Source of the DNA: Dyadobacter sp. SG02
GTDB lineage: Bacteria > Bacteroidota > Bacteroidia > Cytophagales > Spirosomataceae
NCBI RefSeq assembly: GCF_900109045.1
Contig: NZ_FNYL01000005.1
Location: 124,001 to 188,000, forward strand
DNA length: 64,000 nucleotides
Direction: 5' to 3'
Shown: positions 36,858-45,999 of the stretch, piece by piece
How positions within the stretch are numbered: position 1 is the stretch's first letter
Layout of the letters: each line of letters opens with the position of its first letter
Program-made: the position numbers and the translations under genes
The notes under the pieces: model-generated
Database searches by the model: none
What the model was told of the DNA's origin: nothing
The model's input: only the letters and a program-made list of their open reading frames with translations

Positions 36858-38434
36858 TGGAAGAGCAGCAAAGCTTGTGGGCATTCATGACGCAGCAATC
36901 GGGAAAGCTGTGGAGCCAGACCGTGGCCCACATCGGCCTTACCTGCATCTCGCTGCTGATCGCCATTGCCGTCGGGCTTCCGCTGGGCATCTGGATCGCG
37001 CGCCGAAAAAAGGCCGCCTGGCTGGTACTCGGCATCGCGGGCGTACTACAAACCATTCCCAGCATTGCATTGCTGGGTTTTATGATCCCGCTGCTGGGGA
37101 TTGGCGCATTGCCCGCGATTACCGCGCTGTTCCTGTATGCATTGCTCCCCATTATCCGCAATACTTACACAGGCATTACGGGCGTCGACCCGGCCATAAC
37201 CGAATCCGCGCGCGGAATGGGTATGAGCGCGTGGCAAATACTGACGGGCGTAGAGCTGCCGCTGGCCATGCCGGTGATCCTGGCCGGAATCCGTACCGCG
37301 ACGGTCATTAATGTGGGTGTGGCTACCCTGGCCGCTTATATTGCCGCGGGTGGTCTGGGCGAGTTTATTTTCGGGGGAATTGCATTGAACAATACCCAGA
37401 TGATCCTGGCCGGGGCTATTCCGGCTGCATTGCTGGCTGTGTTGCTCGACTTTTTGCTCTCTCTACTCCAAAAAACAGGTTTGAAAAGAATGCGCAAAAT
37501 CTCGGTCGTGTTGCCGGTTTTGCTGCTTTTGCTATCCTCATTTTACCTCATACCCTATACTAAAGGCAATATCCTCGCCGGTTTCACGCCGGAATTCATG
37601 GGCCGGGAAGATGGTTACCTGGGTCTGAAATCGATATACGGGCTCGATATTCCGACTGTCGTGATCAGTGACGCGGTAATGTATAAGGCCGCATTTGAAG
37701 AAAAGCTCGACGTCATCAGCGGGTACAGTACCGATGGCCGGCTGAAAGCATTCGACCTGGTAACATTGACCGATGACCAGCATATTTTCCCGCCTTATTA
37801 CGCCGCCCCGGTCGTGAGGAGCGAAATCCTCATACAATACCCTGAATTACAACCTGTTTTGGAAAAATTATCGGGTTATATCAATGATTCGGTGATGACC
37901 GAGCTGAACTACCGGGTCGATTACCTCAAACAGGCGCCCGAGCGTGTGGCACATGATTTTCTGGTATCCAAAAATCTCTATCAATCGCCCCGTAGCGGAA
38001 ACAAAGGCACCATACGCCTGGGTTCGAAGATTTTCGCCGAGCAATACATTCTTGTTCAAATGTATAAAGAGCTGATCGAAGGAAATACAGAGCTGAAAGC
38101 CATGACCAAAACCGGCCTCGGCGGAACCAAAATCTGTTTCGACGCATTAACCAATGCCGAAATCGATATGTATCCCGAGTACACGGGCACGGGCCTGCTG
38201 GCGATCCTCAAACCCGGCCGCGCACAGCTGAAAAGCCTCGGCGGCGACCGGGAAAAGGTTTATGTGTATGTCAAAAATGAATTTTTAAAACAATACAAGC
38301 TGCAATGGCTGCGGCCTATCGGCTTCAATAACGCCTATGCGCTGATGATGCGTCGTGCGCAGGCACAATCCTTGAATATCCAATCCATCACCGACCTGAA
38401 AAATTATGCAACTAATGGAAACCACCGGCATTAG
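36857..38434 (+). CDS. ABC permease fused to substrate-binding domain, EgtU/OpuCBC-like
   Basis: Inner-membrane importer subunit with its solute-binding domain attached. The 525-residue protein has about six membrane helices in residues 1-215, including the permease loop ESARGMGMSAWQILTGVELP. A further helix follows (VVLPVLLLLLSSFYLIPY) and then a periplasmic binding domain (about 230-525) with FDALTNAEIDMYPEYTGTG, characteristic of the OpuAC-type fold. Fused permease/binding proteins occur in osmoprotectant importers and in EgtU. It overlaps egtB by about 20 bases, so import and EgtB are made together. Confidence 0.87.
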   Translation: MEEQQSLWAFMTQQSGKLWSQTVAHIGLTCISLLIAIAVGLPLGIWIARRKKAAWLVLGIAGVLQTIPSIALLGFMIPLLGIGALPAITALFLYALLPIIRNTYTGITGVDPAITESARGMGMSAWQILTGVELPLAMPVILAGIRTATVINVGVATLAAYIAAGGLGEFIFGGIALNNTQMILAGAIPAALLAVLLDFLLSLLQKTGLKRMRKISVVLPVLLLLLSSFYLIPYTKGNILAGFTPEFMGREDGYLGLKSIYGLDIPTVVISDAVMYKAAFEEKLDVISGYSTDGRLKAFDLVTLTDDQHIFPPYYAAPVVRSEILIQYPELQPVLEKLSGYINDSVMTELNYRVDYLKQAPERVAHDFLVSKNLYQSPRSGNKGTIRLGSKIFAEQYILVQMYKELIEGNTELKAMTKTGLGGTKICFDALTNAEIDMYPEYTGTGLLAILKPGRAQLKSLGGDREKVYVYVKNEFLKQYKLQWLRPIGFNNAYALMMRRAQAQSLNIQSITDLKNYATNGNHRH

Positions 38435-39572
38435 GGAAGCATTTCAAAATGTCAGAAAACACTCGGAAAACATCTGCGAACCACTTGAAACGGAAGATTA
38501 CGTACCCCAACCGGTCGCATTCGTGAGCCCGCCCAAGTGGCACCTGGCACATTCCACCTGGTTTTTTGAAACATTCATCCTCAAACCCAATGTCCCGGGT
38601 TATCGCGTTTACGATCCCGATTTCAACTATTTGTTCAACAGCTATTACAACAACGTGGGCGAGCGCACGCTCCGCACCGACCGCGGCAACGTCACGCGCC
38701 CGACCACAAAAGCGGTATATGCCTACCGCCGGTATGTAGACGAGCAAATGGACGCATTGCTCGAAGAGCTCGCCGATCCGGAAATCCTGGCATTGGTAGA
38801 ACTCGGACTGCACCACGAGCAGCAGCATCAGGAGCTTCTGGTGACCGACATCAAATACATTCTCGGGCATAACCCGCTCTTCCCCGTGTACCGCGAAGGC
38901 CAGAATATGGTCAACGGCCGAAATACCGAAACCGGCTTTTTAACCATCCCCGAAGGTATCTACGACATCGGGCATCAGGGCGAAGGATTTTGTTTTGACA
39001 ATGAGCTGGGCAGACATAAGGTCTATCTGCATGAATTCGAAATCGCCAAAGGGCTCGTAACCAACGGCGAATACATCGGGTTCATGGAAGCGGGCGGTTA
39101 CGAAGATTTCAACCTCTGGCTGGATGAAGGCTGGTCATGGGTAAATCAAAACCACATTTCAGCCCCGATGTACTGGCACTTGATCGACGGCGAATGGCAT
39201 TATTTTACATTGAATGGCCTGCAAAAAGTGGATCCCGAGGCAATTCTGAGTCATATCAGCTTTTTCGAAGCAGCTGCATTTGCCCAATGGAAAGGCATGC
39301 GCCTGCCGACGGAATTCGAATGGGAGGTCGCCTCCGCCAACCTCGACTGGGGCCAGCGCTGGGAATGGACCAATAGTGCTTACCTGCCCTACCCGGGGTT
39401 TTCGAAAGCTCCCGGAGCCGTGGGCGAGTATAATGGTAAGTTCATGGTCAACCAGATGGTGCTGCGCGGCGCATCGGTAGCGACCTCACCCGGACATGCA
39501 CGCAAAACTTACCGCAACTTCTTTCACACACACGAGCGCTGGCAATACACGGGCATCCGGCTTGCGCGATAA
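38415..39572 (+). CDS. egtB: Ergothioneine biosynthesis protein EgtB
   Basis: Non-haem iron enzyme that joins a thiol (gamma-glutamyl-cysteine or cysteine) to trimethylhistidine, forming a sulfoxide. The start at 38415 (METTGIREAF) is preferred over an ATG 9 bases earlier; both overlap the previous gene. The 385-residue protein has an N-terminal DinB-like domain with HLAHSTWFFE and HEQQHQE (HX3HXE iron site). A C-terminal formylglycine-generating-enzyme-like domain follows, with KGLVTNGEYIGFM, MRLPTEFEWEVAS and the end RNFFHTHERWQYTGIRLAR. egtD follows 10 bases later. Which thiol it uses cannot be read from sequence. Confidence 0.93.
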   Translation: METTGIREAFQNVRKHSENICEPLETEDYVPQPVAFVSPPKWHLAHSTWFFETFILKPNVPGYRVYDPDFNYLFNSYYNNVGERTLRTDRGNVTRPTTKAVYAYRRYVDEQMDALLEELADPEILALVELGLHHEQQHQELLVTDIKYILGHNPLFPVYREGQNMVNGRNTETGFLTIPEGIYDIGHQGEGFCFDNELGRHKVYLHEFEIAKGLVTNGEYIGFMEAGGYEDFNLWLDEGWSWVNQNHISAPMYWHLIDGEWHYFTLNGLQKVDPEAILSHISFFEAAAFAQWKGMRLPTEFEWEVASANLDWGQRWEWTNSAYLPYPGFSKAPGAVGEYNGKFMVNQMVLRGASVATSPGHARKTYRNFFHTHERWQYTGIRLAR

Positions 39573-39582
39573 TTTATTGGTT

Positions 39583-40527
39583 ATGACAGATTTACAAACA
39601 TTTGCCAAAGACATCCACCGGGGATTGTCCGCACCACAGAAGCACATTTCGAGCAAATACTTTTACGACGACATCGGCAGCGGGATTTTTCAGGACATCA
39701 TGAAAATGCCGGAGTACTACCCCACCCCCTGTGAATTCGAAATTTTGTCGCTCCAAGGGGAGAATATCCTCCGGAAATTGCAATTCGACGGACCGTTCCA
39801 GATCGTGGAATTTGGCGCGGGGGATGGTATCAAAACCCGTCAGTTACTGAAAAAGCTGGTCGAGCGGCAGGTCGATTTTACTTACGTACCCATTGATATT
39901 TCCTCCAAAGCCATCGAGGAGCTCACGACCAATATGCATGCCCATTTGCCGGGTTTGAAGATCAGCCCGATGATCGGCAACTATTTCACGATGATGGAGG
40001 AGCTGGCCGCGTCGGGCGTTCCGAGCCTTTTGCTTTTTCTCGGTGGCAATATCGGCAACTACGAAGCACACGAGGTCACCAGCCTCCTCGCCGATTTCCG
40101 CAAATGCATGAACCCCGGCGATTACCTGCTAACAGGCTTCGACCTGCAAAAGAACCCGGCGACGGTACGCTGCGCGTACGACGACCCGAAAGGCATTACG
40201 AAAGCATTCAATATCAATTTATTACACAGGATCAACAGAGAGCTGGGCGGAAGCTTCAAAACCAACCAGTTCGACTTCTACTCTCACTACAACCCTGTCA
40301 ATGGCGAAGTAAGGAGCTATCTGGTGAGTCTCGTCCCGCAAAAAGTGCACGTAAGCCAGACCGACAAATGCTACGATTTCGACCGGAACGAGCTGATCTG
40401 GACGGAGCTTTCGAAGAAATATACCTTAACTGAGATCGAAGAAGTGGCTGCGGCGAACGGCTTCCGCGTCGTGGAGCATTTCCAGGATTGCAAGGCTTAC
40501 TTTACCGATAGCCTCTGGACATTATAA
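39583..40527 (+). CDS. egtD: L-histidine N-alpha-methyltransferase EgtD
   Basis: Uses SAM to trimethylate histidine, giving hercynine, the first step of ergothioneine synthesis. The start is the ATG at 39583 (MTDLQTFAKDIHRG); an earlier frame start lies inside egtB. The 314-residue protein shows the family opening KYFYDDIGSGIFQDI and MPEYYPTPCE, the SAM motif EFGAGDGIKTRQLL near 76-89, FLGGNIGNY and the TGFDLQKNP segment. It closes the transporter-egtB-egtD cluster and is followed by a strong inverted repeat. Confidence 0.94.
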   Translation: MTDLQTFAKDIHRGLSAPQKHISSKYFYDDIGSGIFQDIMKMPEYYPTPCEFEILSLQGENILRKLQFDGPFQIVEFGAGDGIKTRQLLKKLVERQVDFTYVPIDISSKAIEELTTNMHAHLPGLKISPMIGNYFTMMEELAASGVPSLLLFLGGNIGNYEAHEVTSLLADFRKCMNPGDYLLTGFDLQKNPATVRCAYDDPKGITKAFNINLLHRINRELGGSFKTNQFDFYSHYNPVNGEVRSYLVSLVPQKVHVSQTDKCYDFDRNELIWTELSKKYTLTEIEEVAAANGFRVVEHFQDCKAYFTDSLWTL

Positions 40528-40558
40528 AAACGGCCGGGACAAATCCATATCCCGGCCG
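40526..40558. terminator. Terminator between egtD and the convergent gene
   Basis: CGGCCGGGA (40531-40539) pairs perfectly with TCCCGGCCG (40550-40558). On the minus strand it is followed by TTTTT, so it is best for the Lys/Ala-rich gene; on the plus strand the T tract is weak. Confidence 0.75.
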
Positions 40559-40579
40559 CTTCTTTCGCATAATACCTTA

Positions 40580-41116
40580 CTAATTACTCGATACGAACTT
40601 GTTAAACCGGCTTTCCTTGCCGTCCGCCGTTTTTTCCTGGTACAGAAATTCCAGCTTGCTTTCGTCGAACTTCTGGAAAAATTCGTCCCAGCTGATTTCC
40701 TGCAACGAATCCCCTCCGCTATAACCAGGAAAGTCAATGCGCAGAATACCTACTTCATCCTTTTTCTTGCCCGTGCTCTTCACCATCGAAGGCACGCCGC
40801 CACGCTTCTCTACCCACGCGCGGATCGTGTCGTGATCACGCGTCGAAGTATTGGATTTGGAGCTGCCGGCCGACTTTTTGGTACCGGTTGTTTTATTCGC
40901 AGTCGTTTTCGAATCAGCTGCCTTTGAAGCACTAGCTTTCGAAGCAGCCGGTTTCGGCGCACTGGTTTTCGATGCTGTTGTCTTCGAAGCCGTTGTTTTT
41001 GTAGTGCTTTTGGTCGTAGCCTTCGCGGCCGTACTTTTTGCAGACGCTCCCTTTTCGGTATCAGCCTTCGTTTTTGAAGTGGCTTCCTTAGTATTGCCTT
41101 TTGTCGTAGTAGCCAT
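40580..41116 (-). CDS. Histone H1-like tail fused to a small conserved domain
   Basis: Start at 41116 (MATTTKGNTKEATSK) avoids 18 residues that come from the upstream terminator. Of 178 residues, about 1-90 are almost only Lys, Thr, Ala and Ser in short repeats (TKTTASKTTASKTSAP), like bacterial histone H1 or AlgP tails that bind DNA. The C-terminal 80 residues form a compact domain found alone elsewhere (RDHDTIRAWVEKRGG, ILRIDFPGYSGG, ISWDEFFQKFDESKLEFLYQ), whose function is unknown. The tail codes are repetitive at DNA level and may vary in length between strains. The call of DNA binding is inference from composition. Confidence 0.82.
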   Translation of the reverse strand: MATTTKGNTKEATSKTKADTEKGASAKSTAAKATTKSTTKTTASKTTASKTSAPKPAASKASASKAADSKTTANKTTGTKKSAGSSKSNTSTRDHDTIRAWVEKRGGVPSMVKSTGKKKDEVGILRIDFPGYSGGDSLQEISWDEFFQKFDESKLEFLYQEKTADGKESRFNKFVSSN

Positions 41117-41152
41117 GGTTTTCAGTTGTTTGATTTGAACCCCAACGACTTC

Positions 41153-41187
41153 AAAAAGCGTGCCGGGCACCGAGTGCCGGGCACGCT
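41153..41187 (-). terminator. Terminator after the GNAT gene
   Basis: AGCGTGCCGGGCAC (41157-41170) pairs with GTGCCGGGCACGCT (41174-41187) with one mismatch; on the minus strand it is followed by TTTTT. It overlaps the GNAT stop codon by two bases and separates the two minus-strand genes. Confidence 0.82.
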
Positions 41188-41932
41188 AATCTTCCAAAAC
41201 CCTGATCGCCCCTTTCAGCCTGAAACCACAAACCCGCATGCCGGCCTTCTCCAACGTGGCCTGGGAAATGCGGTTGCCGATATTGCAACGTGCTGCGGGC
41301 ACCCGCCCCATTTTGTACGCCATACGTTTCAGCTCCTGCACGATGTACGTCGCATAACCCTTCTCGCGGTACGTTTCCCGCGTTTGCATGTAAATGTCGG
41401 CGTAAGGAATGTTGTAATTGAGCATTAAGCCGCCGCTGGCCACGATCTCGCCATTCACATCGACCACATATTCGCTGTCGTCGCCGTTCATCGGGTCGTG
41501 CTCTGAGCGTTTGCGGAAAATTGCGCCCGGCATTTCGAACGCAGTCTGAAAATCGTCTTCGAACAGAATGGCTTCCGCGAACGAGTTTTCGCAGAAACGG
41601 TACAGCATGGTGGTCAGGAAAATATCATTACTCTGGCTCTCGATCCAGGTCGGTTTGCAGGCCCTTTGAAATTCCTCGAAAACAATGCTGGCATGTTTGC
41701 GGTACGGCGGCAGCAGGTAAAACTCGAAGATCGTATCCCGGTCCTGCCGGCGGTCGGTCCCCCAAACGGAACCATAACCGATACGGACATTATCGACCCG
41801 GAACAGCCAGGTATCGGCCCAGCCATAATCGTGGCACTTGTTGCAGACAAACTGGAAGTGGTTTTCATGCAGGAACATCGTGCGCAAATCCCTGATCCCA
41901 TCCAGTCCGATTTTGGAAATACTGACTCGCAT
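41186..41932 (-). CDS. GNAT-family N-acetyltransferase
   Basis: Predicted acetyl-CoA-dependent acetyltransferase of unknown substrate. The 248-residue protein has an N-terminal region of about 120 residues with a Cys/His/Trp-rich piece (CNKCHDYGWADTW). The C-terminal GNAT core follows, with GEIVASGGLMLNY (beta 4), IYMQTRETYREKGYATYIVQEL (the acetyl-CoA-binding R/KxxGY/xA motif) and CNIGNRISQATLEKAGM, the usual final helix. It is divergent from the GH95 gene and ends at its own terminator. Confidence 0.85.
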   Translation of the reverse strand: MRVSISKIGLDGIRDLRTMFLHENHFQFVCNKCHDYGWADTWLFRVDNVRIGYGSVWGTDRRQDRDTIFEFYLLPPYRKHASIVFEEFQRACKPTWIESQSNDIFLTTMLYRFCENSFAEAILFEDDFQTAFEMPGAIFRKRSEHDPMNGDDSEYVVDVNGEIVASGGLMLNYNIPYADIYMQTRETYREKGYATYIVQELKRMAYKMGRVPAARCNIGNRISQATLEKAGMRVCGFRLKGAIRVLED

Positions 41933-42115
41933 AGTGTGGGGGTAATCGGGTAATAAGGTAGTGTAATCGTGTGAAAAAAACTAGTTGCGTTGCAGGAAAA
42001 ACGAAGACTCAGCCGGCTTTTTTGTACGGGCAATGTGGCCGAAAACACGTCAGCTAGGCAGCAGCGGTGCATTTTTGCTCATCCGCCATCGTTATTCACT
42101 CTATCCAAAACCGGC

Positions 42116-44419
42116 ATGAAGCCTTTAATTCAGACTGTTATCCTGGCTGTACTCATTATCTCCAGATGCGGAGCACAGGGTAGCGTCAACTCAAAACTCT
42201 GGTACAAACAACCTGCAAAACAATGGGAAGAAGCATTGCCGATCGGAAACGGCGCATTGGCGGCTATGATTTTCGGCGGCGTTGAAACCGAGCAGATCCA
42301 GTTTAACGAGGAAACCCTATGGACCGGCCAACCAAGAAGTTACGCACATAAGGGCGCATCCGCTTACCTGGACGAGATCCGGCGGCTTCTGAACGAGGGC
42401 AAACAAAAAGAAGCGGAAAAACTGGCCAACGAGCAATTTATGAGCCAGCCGTTACGGCAAATGGCTTATCAGGCTTTCGGTGATGTGTATGTAGACTTTC
42501 CGGGGCACGGGCAACATACTGCGTACGTGCGTGAACTCGACCTCCGGGGCGCCACTGTAAAAAGCAGCTACCAATCCGGCGGCGTGCATTATACACGCGA
42601 AGCATTTGCGAGCTATCCCGCGAAAGCGGTTTATTATCGTATTAACAGCTCGCAAAAAGGCAAACTGGATTTCTCGGTGCGTATGGACGCCATTCACTCG
42701 AAAAGGGAAGTGAAGGTCGGAGAAAAACAGATTGAACTGGAAGTTTATGTCGATAAAGGCGCGCTGCAAGGTATTGCCAGGCTAAAAGTTATCACGGATG
42801 GAGAGGTAAAACAAGCCGATGGGAAACTGCTGATTTCAAAAGCCACGAATGCGACCCTGGTACTTGCCGCCGCTACCAACTACATCGATTACAAAAACGT
42901 AAGCGGCGATCCTGCTGCAAAAACAGCCGAAATTCTCCGAAACGCTCCCGTATTTGAAAAAGCATTCGCCGCGCATTCGGCGGATTATCAAAAGCTTTAC
43001 AGCCGGTTTGCATTGGATCTTCCAGCCAGCAAAGCCTCCGCGCTCCCTACCGACGAGCGCCTCAGTCAGTTCAAGAAAAATCCGGACGATCCGGCATTAC
43101 TTGCATTGTATGTACAATTTGCGCGCTACCTGCTCATCGCGAGCAGCCGCCCGGGAACGCATCCGGCCAATTTGCAGGGTAAATGGAACCACAAGCTCAA
43201 TCCGTCATGGGATAGCAAATACACCGTGAATATCAATACGGAAATGAACTACTGGCCGGTGGAAATGACTAACCTCGGCGAATGCCACGAGCCGCTGTTT
43301 CAAATGGTCAGGGAAGTTTCTGAAACCGGTGCGGAAGTAGCGAAGGAGCATTACAATGCGAAAGGCTGGGTACTGCACCATAATACCGACGTCTGGCGCG
43401 GCGCGGCACCTATTAATGGGGCGAATCACGGCATTTGGGTAACGGGCGGCGCATGGCTGAGCCTGCATTTGTGGGAGCATTACCGGTTTACGCAGGACAA
43501 AGCATTCCTGCAAAACGCCGCCTACCCGCTTATGAAAGGCGCAGCGGAATTCTTCCTCGATTTTCTCGTGAAGGACCCTAAAACAGGCCTGCTGATTAGC
43601 AGCCCCTCTAACTCCCCTGAAAACGGCGGATTAGTGGCTGGGCCGACGATGGACCACCAGATCATCCGCGCATTGTTCAAAGCCTGCATCGAAACAGCCG
43701 GTATTTTGAAAACAGACGCCGCATTTGCCCAAAAGCTGGCCGAAACCGCAACCCAAATCGCTCCGAACCGCATTGGCCGCTACGGGCAGTTGCAGGAATG
43801 GATGACCGACATCGACGACACCACCAGTCATCACCGCCACGTTTCGCACCTGTGGGGCGTGTACCCGGGCGAGGAAATCACACCGGCAGGCACGCCTGAG
43901 TTGCTTAAAGCCGCGATGAAATCCCTCAATTACCGGGGCGATGACGGTACGGGATGGAGTCTGGCCTGGAAAATCAACTACTGGGCGAGGTTCCTCGACG
44001 GCGAACATGCCTACACGATGATCCGCAAGCTGTTCAACCCGGTTTACGACGCCGGGCAGAAAATGAGCGGCGGGGGTTCTTACCCCAACCTGTTCGACGC
44101 ACACCCGCCGTTCCAGATCGACGGCAACTTTGGCGGTGCCGCTGGTATCCTCGAAACATTGGTACAAAGCCATCTGGGCGACATCAATCTCCTGCCTGCA
44201 TTACCCAAAGCTTTGCCCGACGGACATGTTACGGGACTATGCACGCGTGGAGGTTTTGAATTGGATATGCATTGGAAAAAAGGCAAACTCGAAGAGTTGA
44301 CCGTCCGCTCGAAAGCCGGTAACCCATGCAAGCTGCGCTATGGCGACAAAGTGGTATCGGTGAACACAACGAAAGGCAAAACCTATCGTTTCGGACCTGA
44401 TTTGAAGATTTTGAAATAA
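42116..44419 (+). CDS. Exported glycoside hydrolase family 95, alpha-L-fucosidase-like
   Basis: Predicted to cleave alpha-1,2-linked fucose or galactose from glycans. The start is the ATG at 42116, which begins a Sec signal (MKPLIQTVILAVLIISRCGAQ); earlier in-frame codons give no sensible N-terminus. The 767-residue protein shows the GH95 opening LWYKQPAKQWEEALPIGNG, FNEETLWTGQPRSY, the (alpha/alpha)6 barrel region with NINTEMNYWPVEMTNL and GRYGQLQEWMTD, and the C-terminal FQIDGNFGGAAGI. It stands alone without an adjacent SusCD pair or other glycosidases. Specificity is not provable. Confidence 0.9.
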   Translation: MKPLIQTVILAVLIISRCGAQGSVNSKLWYKQPAKQWEEALPIGNGALAAMIFGGVETEQIQFNEETLWTGQPRSYAHKGASAYLDEIRRLLNEGKQKEAEKLANEQFMSQPLRQMAYQAFGDVYVDFPGHGQHTAYVRELDLRGATVKSSYQSGGVHYTREAFASYPAKAVYYRINSSQKGKLDFSVRMDAIHSKREVKVGEKQIELEVYVDKGALQGIARLKVITDGEVKQADGKLLISKATNATLVLAAATNYIDYKNVSGDPAAKTAEILRNAPVFEKAFAAHSADYQKLYSRFALDLPASKASALPTDERLSQFKKNPDDPALLALYVQFARYLLIASSRPGTHPANLQGKWNHKLNPSWDSKYTVNINTEMNYWPVEMTNLGECHEPLFQMVREVSETGAEVAKEHYNAKGWVLHHNTDVWRGAAPINGANHGIWVTGGAWLSLHLWEHYRFTQDKAFLQNAAYPLMKGAAEFFLDFLVKDPKTGLLISSPSNSPENGGLVAGPTMDHQIIRALFKACIETAGILKTDAAFAQKLAETATQIAPNRIGRYGQLQEWMTDIDDTTSHHRHVSHLWGVYPGEEITPAGTPELLKAAMKSLNYRGDDGTGWSLAWKINYWARFLDGEHAYTMIRKLFNPVYDAGQKMSGGGSYPNLFDAHPPFQIDGNFGGAAGILETLVQSHLGDINLLPALPKALPDGHVTGLCTRGGFELDMHWKKGKLEELTVRSKAGNPCKLRYGDKVVSVNTTKGKTYRFGPDLKILK

Positions 44420-44525
44420 AAATCACCTTTTTTCAGAAGTACGAAAATGCTGCTGACATACTGCTGTCACTCGGCGATGTTTAGTTTGTAATGTAATCAA
44501 ACAATAAACTAAAAAAACCTTTGAC

Positions 44526-45047
44526 ATGGAAACTAACAACACCGAGCAGGAAATGGCAACCACTACAACGAACGTTATCTCAGCCGAAGCTTTGCTGGAT
44601 CATTGGCAAGGCCACCGCAGGCTCAGCCGCAAGGTTATTGAGGCATTCCCTGAGGATCAGTTTTATACTTTTTCGATCGGCGGCATGCGTACTTACGCCC
44701 AGCTCACCATGGAGATGATCGGCCTGGCCGCTCCTGGTATCCGCGGCGTGGTGTTCGGCGACTGGACATTCAGCGAGCCCGTACTCGACTATTCAACACC
44801 CGCACCGGCTACGAAAGCGGAGGTACTCCACCTCTGGGACCTTGTGACCGAGTACATCGATACCCTCTGGCCGCAGATTCAGCCGCAGCGTTTCCAGGAA
44901 CGGGAAGCAGCATTCGGCATGTACGAAAACACGATCGTAGGCACGATCCAGTACCTGATCGACAATGAAATCCACCACCGGGCACAGGGCTACGTGTACC
45001 TGCGCGCGCTGGGCGTAGAGCCGCCGGCTTTCTGGGACCGTTACTAA
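44526..45047 (+). CDS. DinB-family protein
   Basis: Four-helix-bundle protein of the DinB superfamily, many of which bind a divalent metal through three histidines and act as thiol transferases or stress proteins. The 173-residue protein shows candidate ligands in LLDHWQGHRRLS near residue 26-30 and IHHRAQGYVYLRALG near 150, with the central FSIGGMRTYAQL segment. It is monocistronic between a GH95 gene and a terminator. Substrate unknown. Two other DinB relatives lie further on in this window. Confidence 0.85.
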   Translation: METNNTEQEMATTTTNVISAEALLDHWQGHRRLSRKVIEAFPEDQFYTFSIGGMRTYAQLTMEMIGLAAPGIRGVVFGDWTFSEPVLDYSTPAPATKAEVLHLWDLVTEYIDTLWPQIQPQRFQEREAAFGMYENTIVGTIQYLIDNEIHHRAQGYVYLRALGVEPPAFWDRY

Positions 45048-45062
45048 TAACTGATAATACAC

Positions 45063-45130
45063 GCCCCATTTCCCTTTTCCCGGCTATGCTTGCGCCAACC
45101 GGGGCCGAAAGGAGAAATGGGGCTTCGATT
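45063..45130 (+). terminator. Long hairpin after the DinB gene
   Basis: GCCCCATTTC (45063-45072) pairs perfectly with GAAATGGGGC (45114-45123), with further partial pairing (CCGG/CCGG) inside. A short T tract follows at 45128-45131. Confidence 0.6.
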
Positions 45131-45180
45131 TTCATGGAATGGTTTTAGTACCTACCTTAGCAGGATTGAAACACATGACT

Positions 45181-45822
45181 ATGAGAACTATGCCGCACAT
45201 AAAATCCAAAGTATTGACAGTAGCCGCGACTGCGGGTCTGCTGTTTGTATTAAACCAGGCCGATGCGCAGGTACGCCAGCCCGCGCCAACCGGACAAGTC
45301 CCGAAAGCCTATTCCGGCGCGCAATCGGCCCCTGCCGCTTCATACAAGCCAAAACCTACCGGCCAGATAGCGCCGGAAGCGCCGGGACAACTTGGTACCA
45401 TCGTGCAGCCCGCGCCGGCCGCAGCTCCCGTTCAAAAAGTATCCGATGTACAGGATCTGGGTTTCGAAGTCAATACCCGGCCGGTTAACCAGCAGGGTAT
45501 GGTGCCTAAAGTAACCACATCGCAAGACCCGAGAACGATGCCGGAACGCTACCAGCCACAGGTGATCGGTCAGCCATCGGCCACTGCCTCGGGAGAGGTT
45601 CAGGTACAAACGCAGCAGGTACCCGTCGCGCCCACCGCAGGATCGCCTGCGACAGGTACAGGTGCGTATGCACCGGCAACGCAAGTATCTCCTAATCAAT
45701 CCAACGCAACGAACGGTCAGGCTGTACCACAACAAGGGCAGGCTAATACACAGTCGGCGACACCACAAACCACGCCATCGGGCACTACCAGGCCCGCGGT
45801 TCAACGCGTGGCTCCGAGATAA
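45181..45822 (+). CDS. Exported Pro/Gln/Ala-rich hypothetical protein
   Basis: No known family. The ATG at 45181 is preferred (MRTMPHIKSKVLTVAATAG); an ATG two codons earlier is possible. Residues 1-30 form a Sec signal ending at ADAQ. The remaining 180 or so residues are low complexity, rich in proline, glutamine, alanine and threonine (QPAPTGQVPK, PVAPTAGSPATG), without cysteines, and likely disordered. A surface or periplasmic linker or structural protein is possible. A clear terminator follows, supporting a real gene. Confidence 0.72.
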   Translation: MRTMPHIKSKVLTVAATAGLLFVLNQADAQVRQPAPTGQVPKAYSGAQSAPAASYKPKPTGQIAPEAPGQLGTIVQPAPAAAPVQKVSDVQDLGFEVNTRPVNQQGMVPKVTTSQDPRTMPERYQPQVIGQPSATASGEVQVQTQQVPVAPTAGSPATGTGAYAPATQVSPNQSNATNGQAVPQQGQANTQSATPQTTPSGTTRPAVQRVAPR

Positions 45823-45825
45823 CAC

Positions 45826-45857
45826 AGGCCCCGGTTCTTCCGGGGCTTTTCTTTTTT
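45826..45857 (+). terminator. Terminator after the Pro/Gln-rich gene
   Basis: GCCCCGG (45828-45834) pairs with CCGGGGC (45840-45846) around TTCTT, followed by TTTTCTTTTTTT. Confidence 0.9.
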
Positions 45858-45948
45858 TAAGTACGCTCCTCCCTGCCAGAACTTCGTTTGGCACAATCAC
45901 ACCCTTAAATTGTCCTATACCCACCCCGGAAAACTGTGGGGAGGGCCG

Positions 45949-45956
45949 TATTTTTG
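45949..45956 (+). promoter_or_regulatory. Candidate -7 box upstream of the MFS gene
   Basis: TATTTTTG fits TAnnTTTG and lies 105 bases before the MFS ATG, leaving a leader that holds the 8-bp tandem repeats. No good -33 element is visible. Confidence 0.4.
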
Positions 45957-45999
45957 TATCAACACTTCGCAAGCCGGTGATTATCCGACTGTTCGACTG

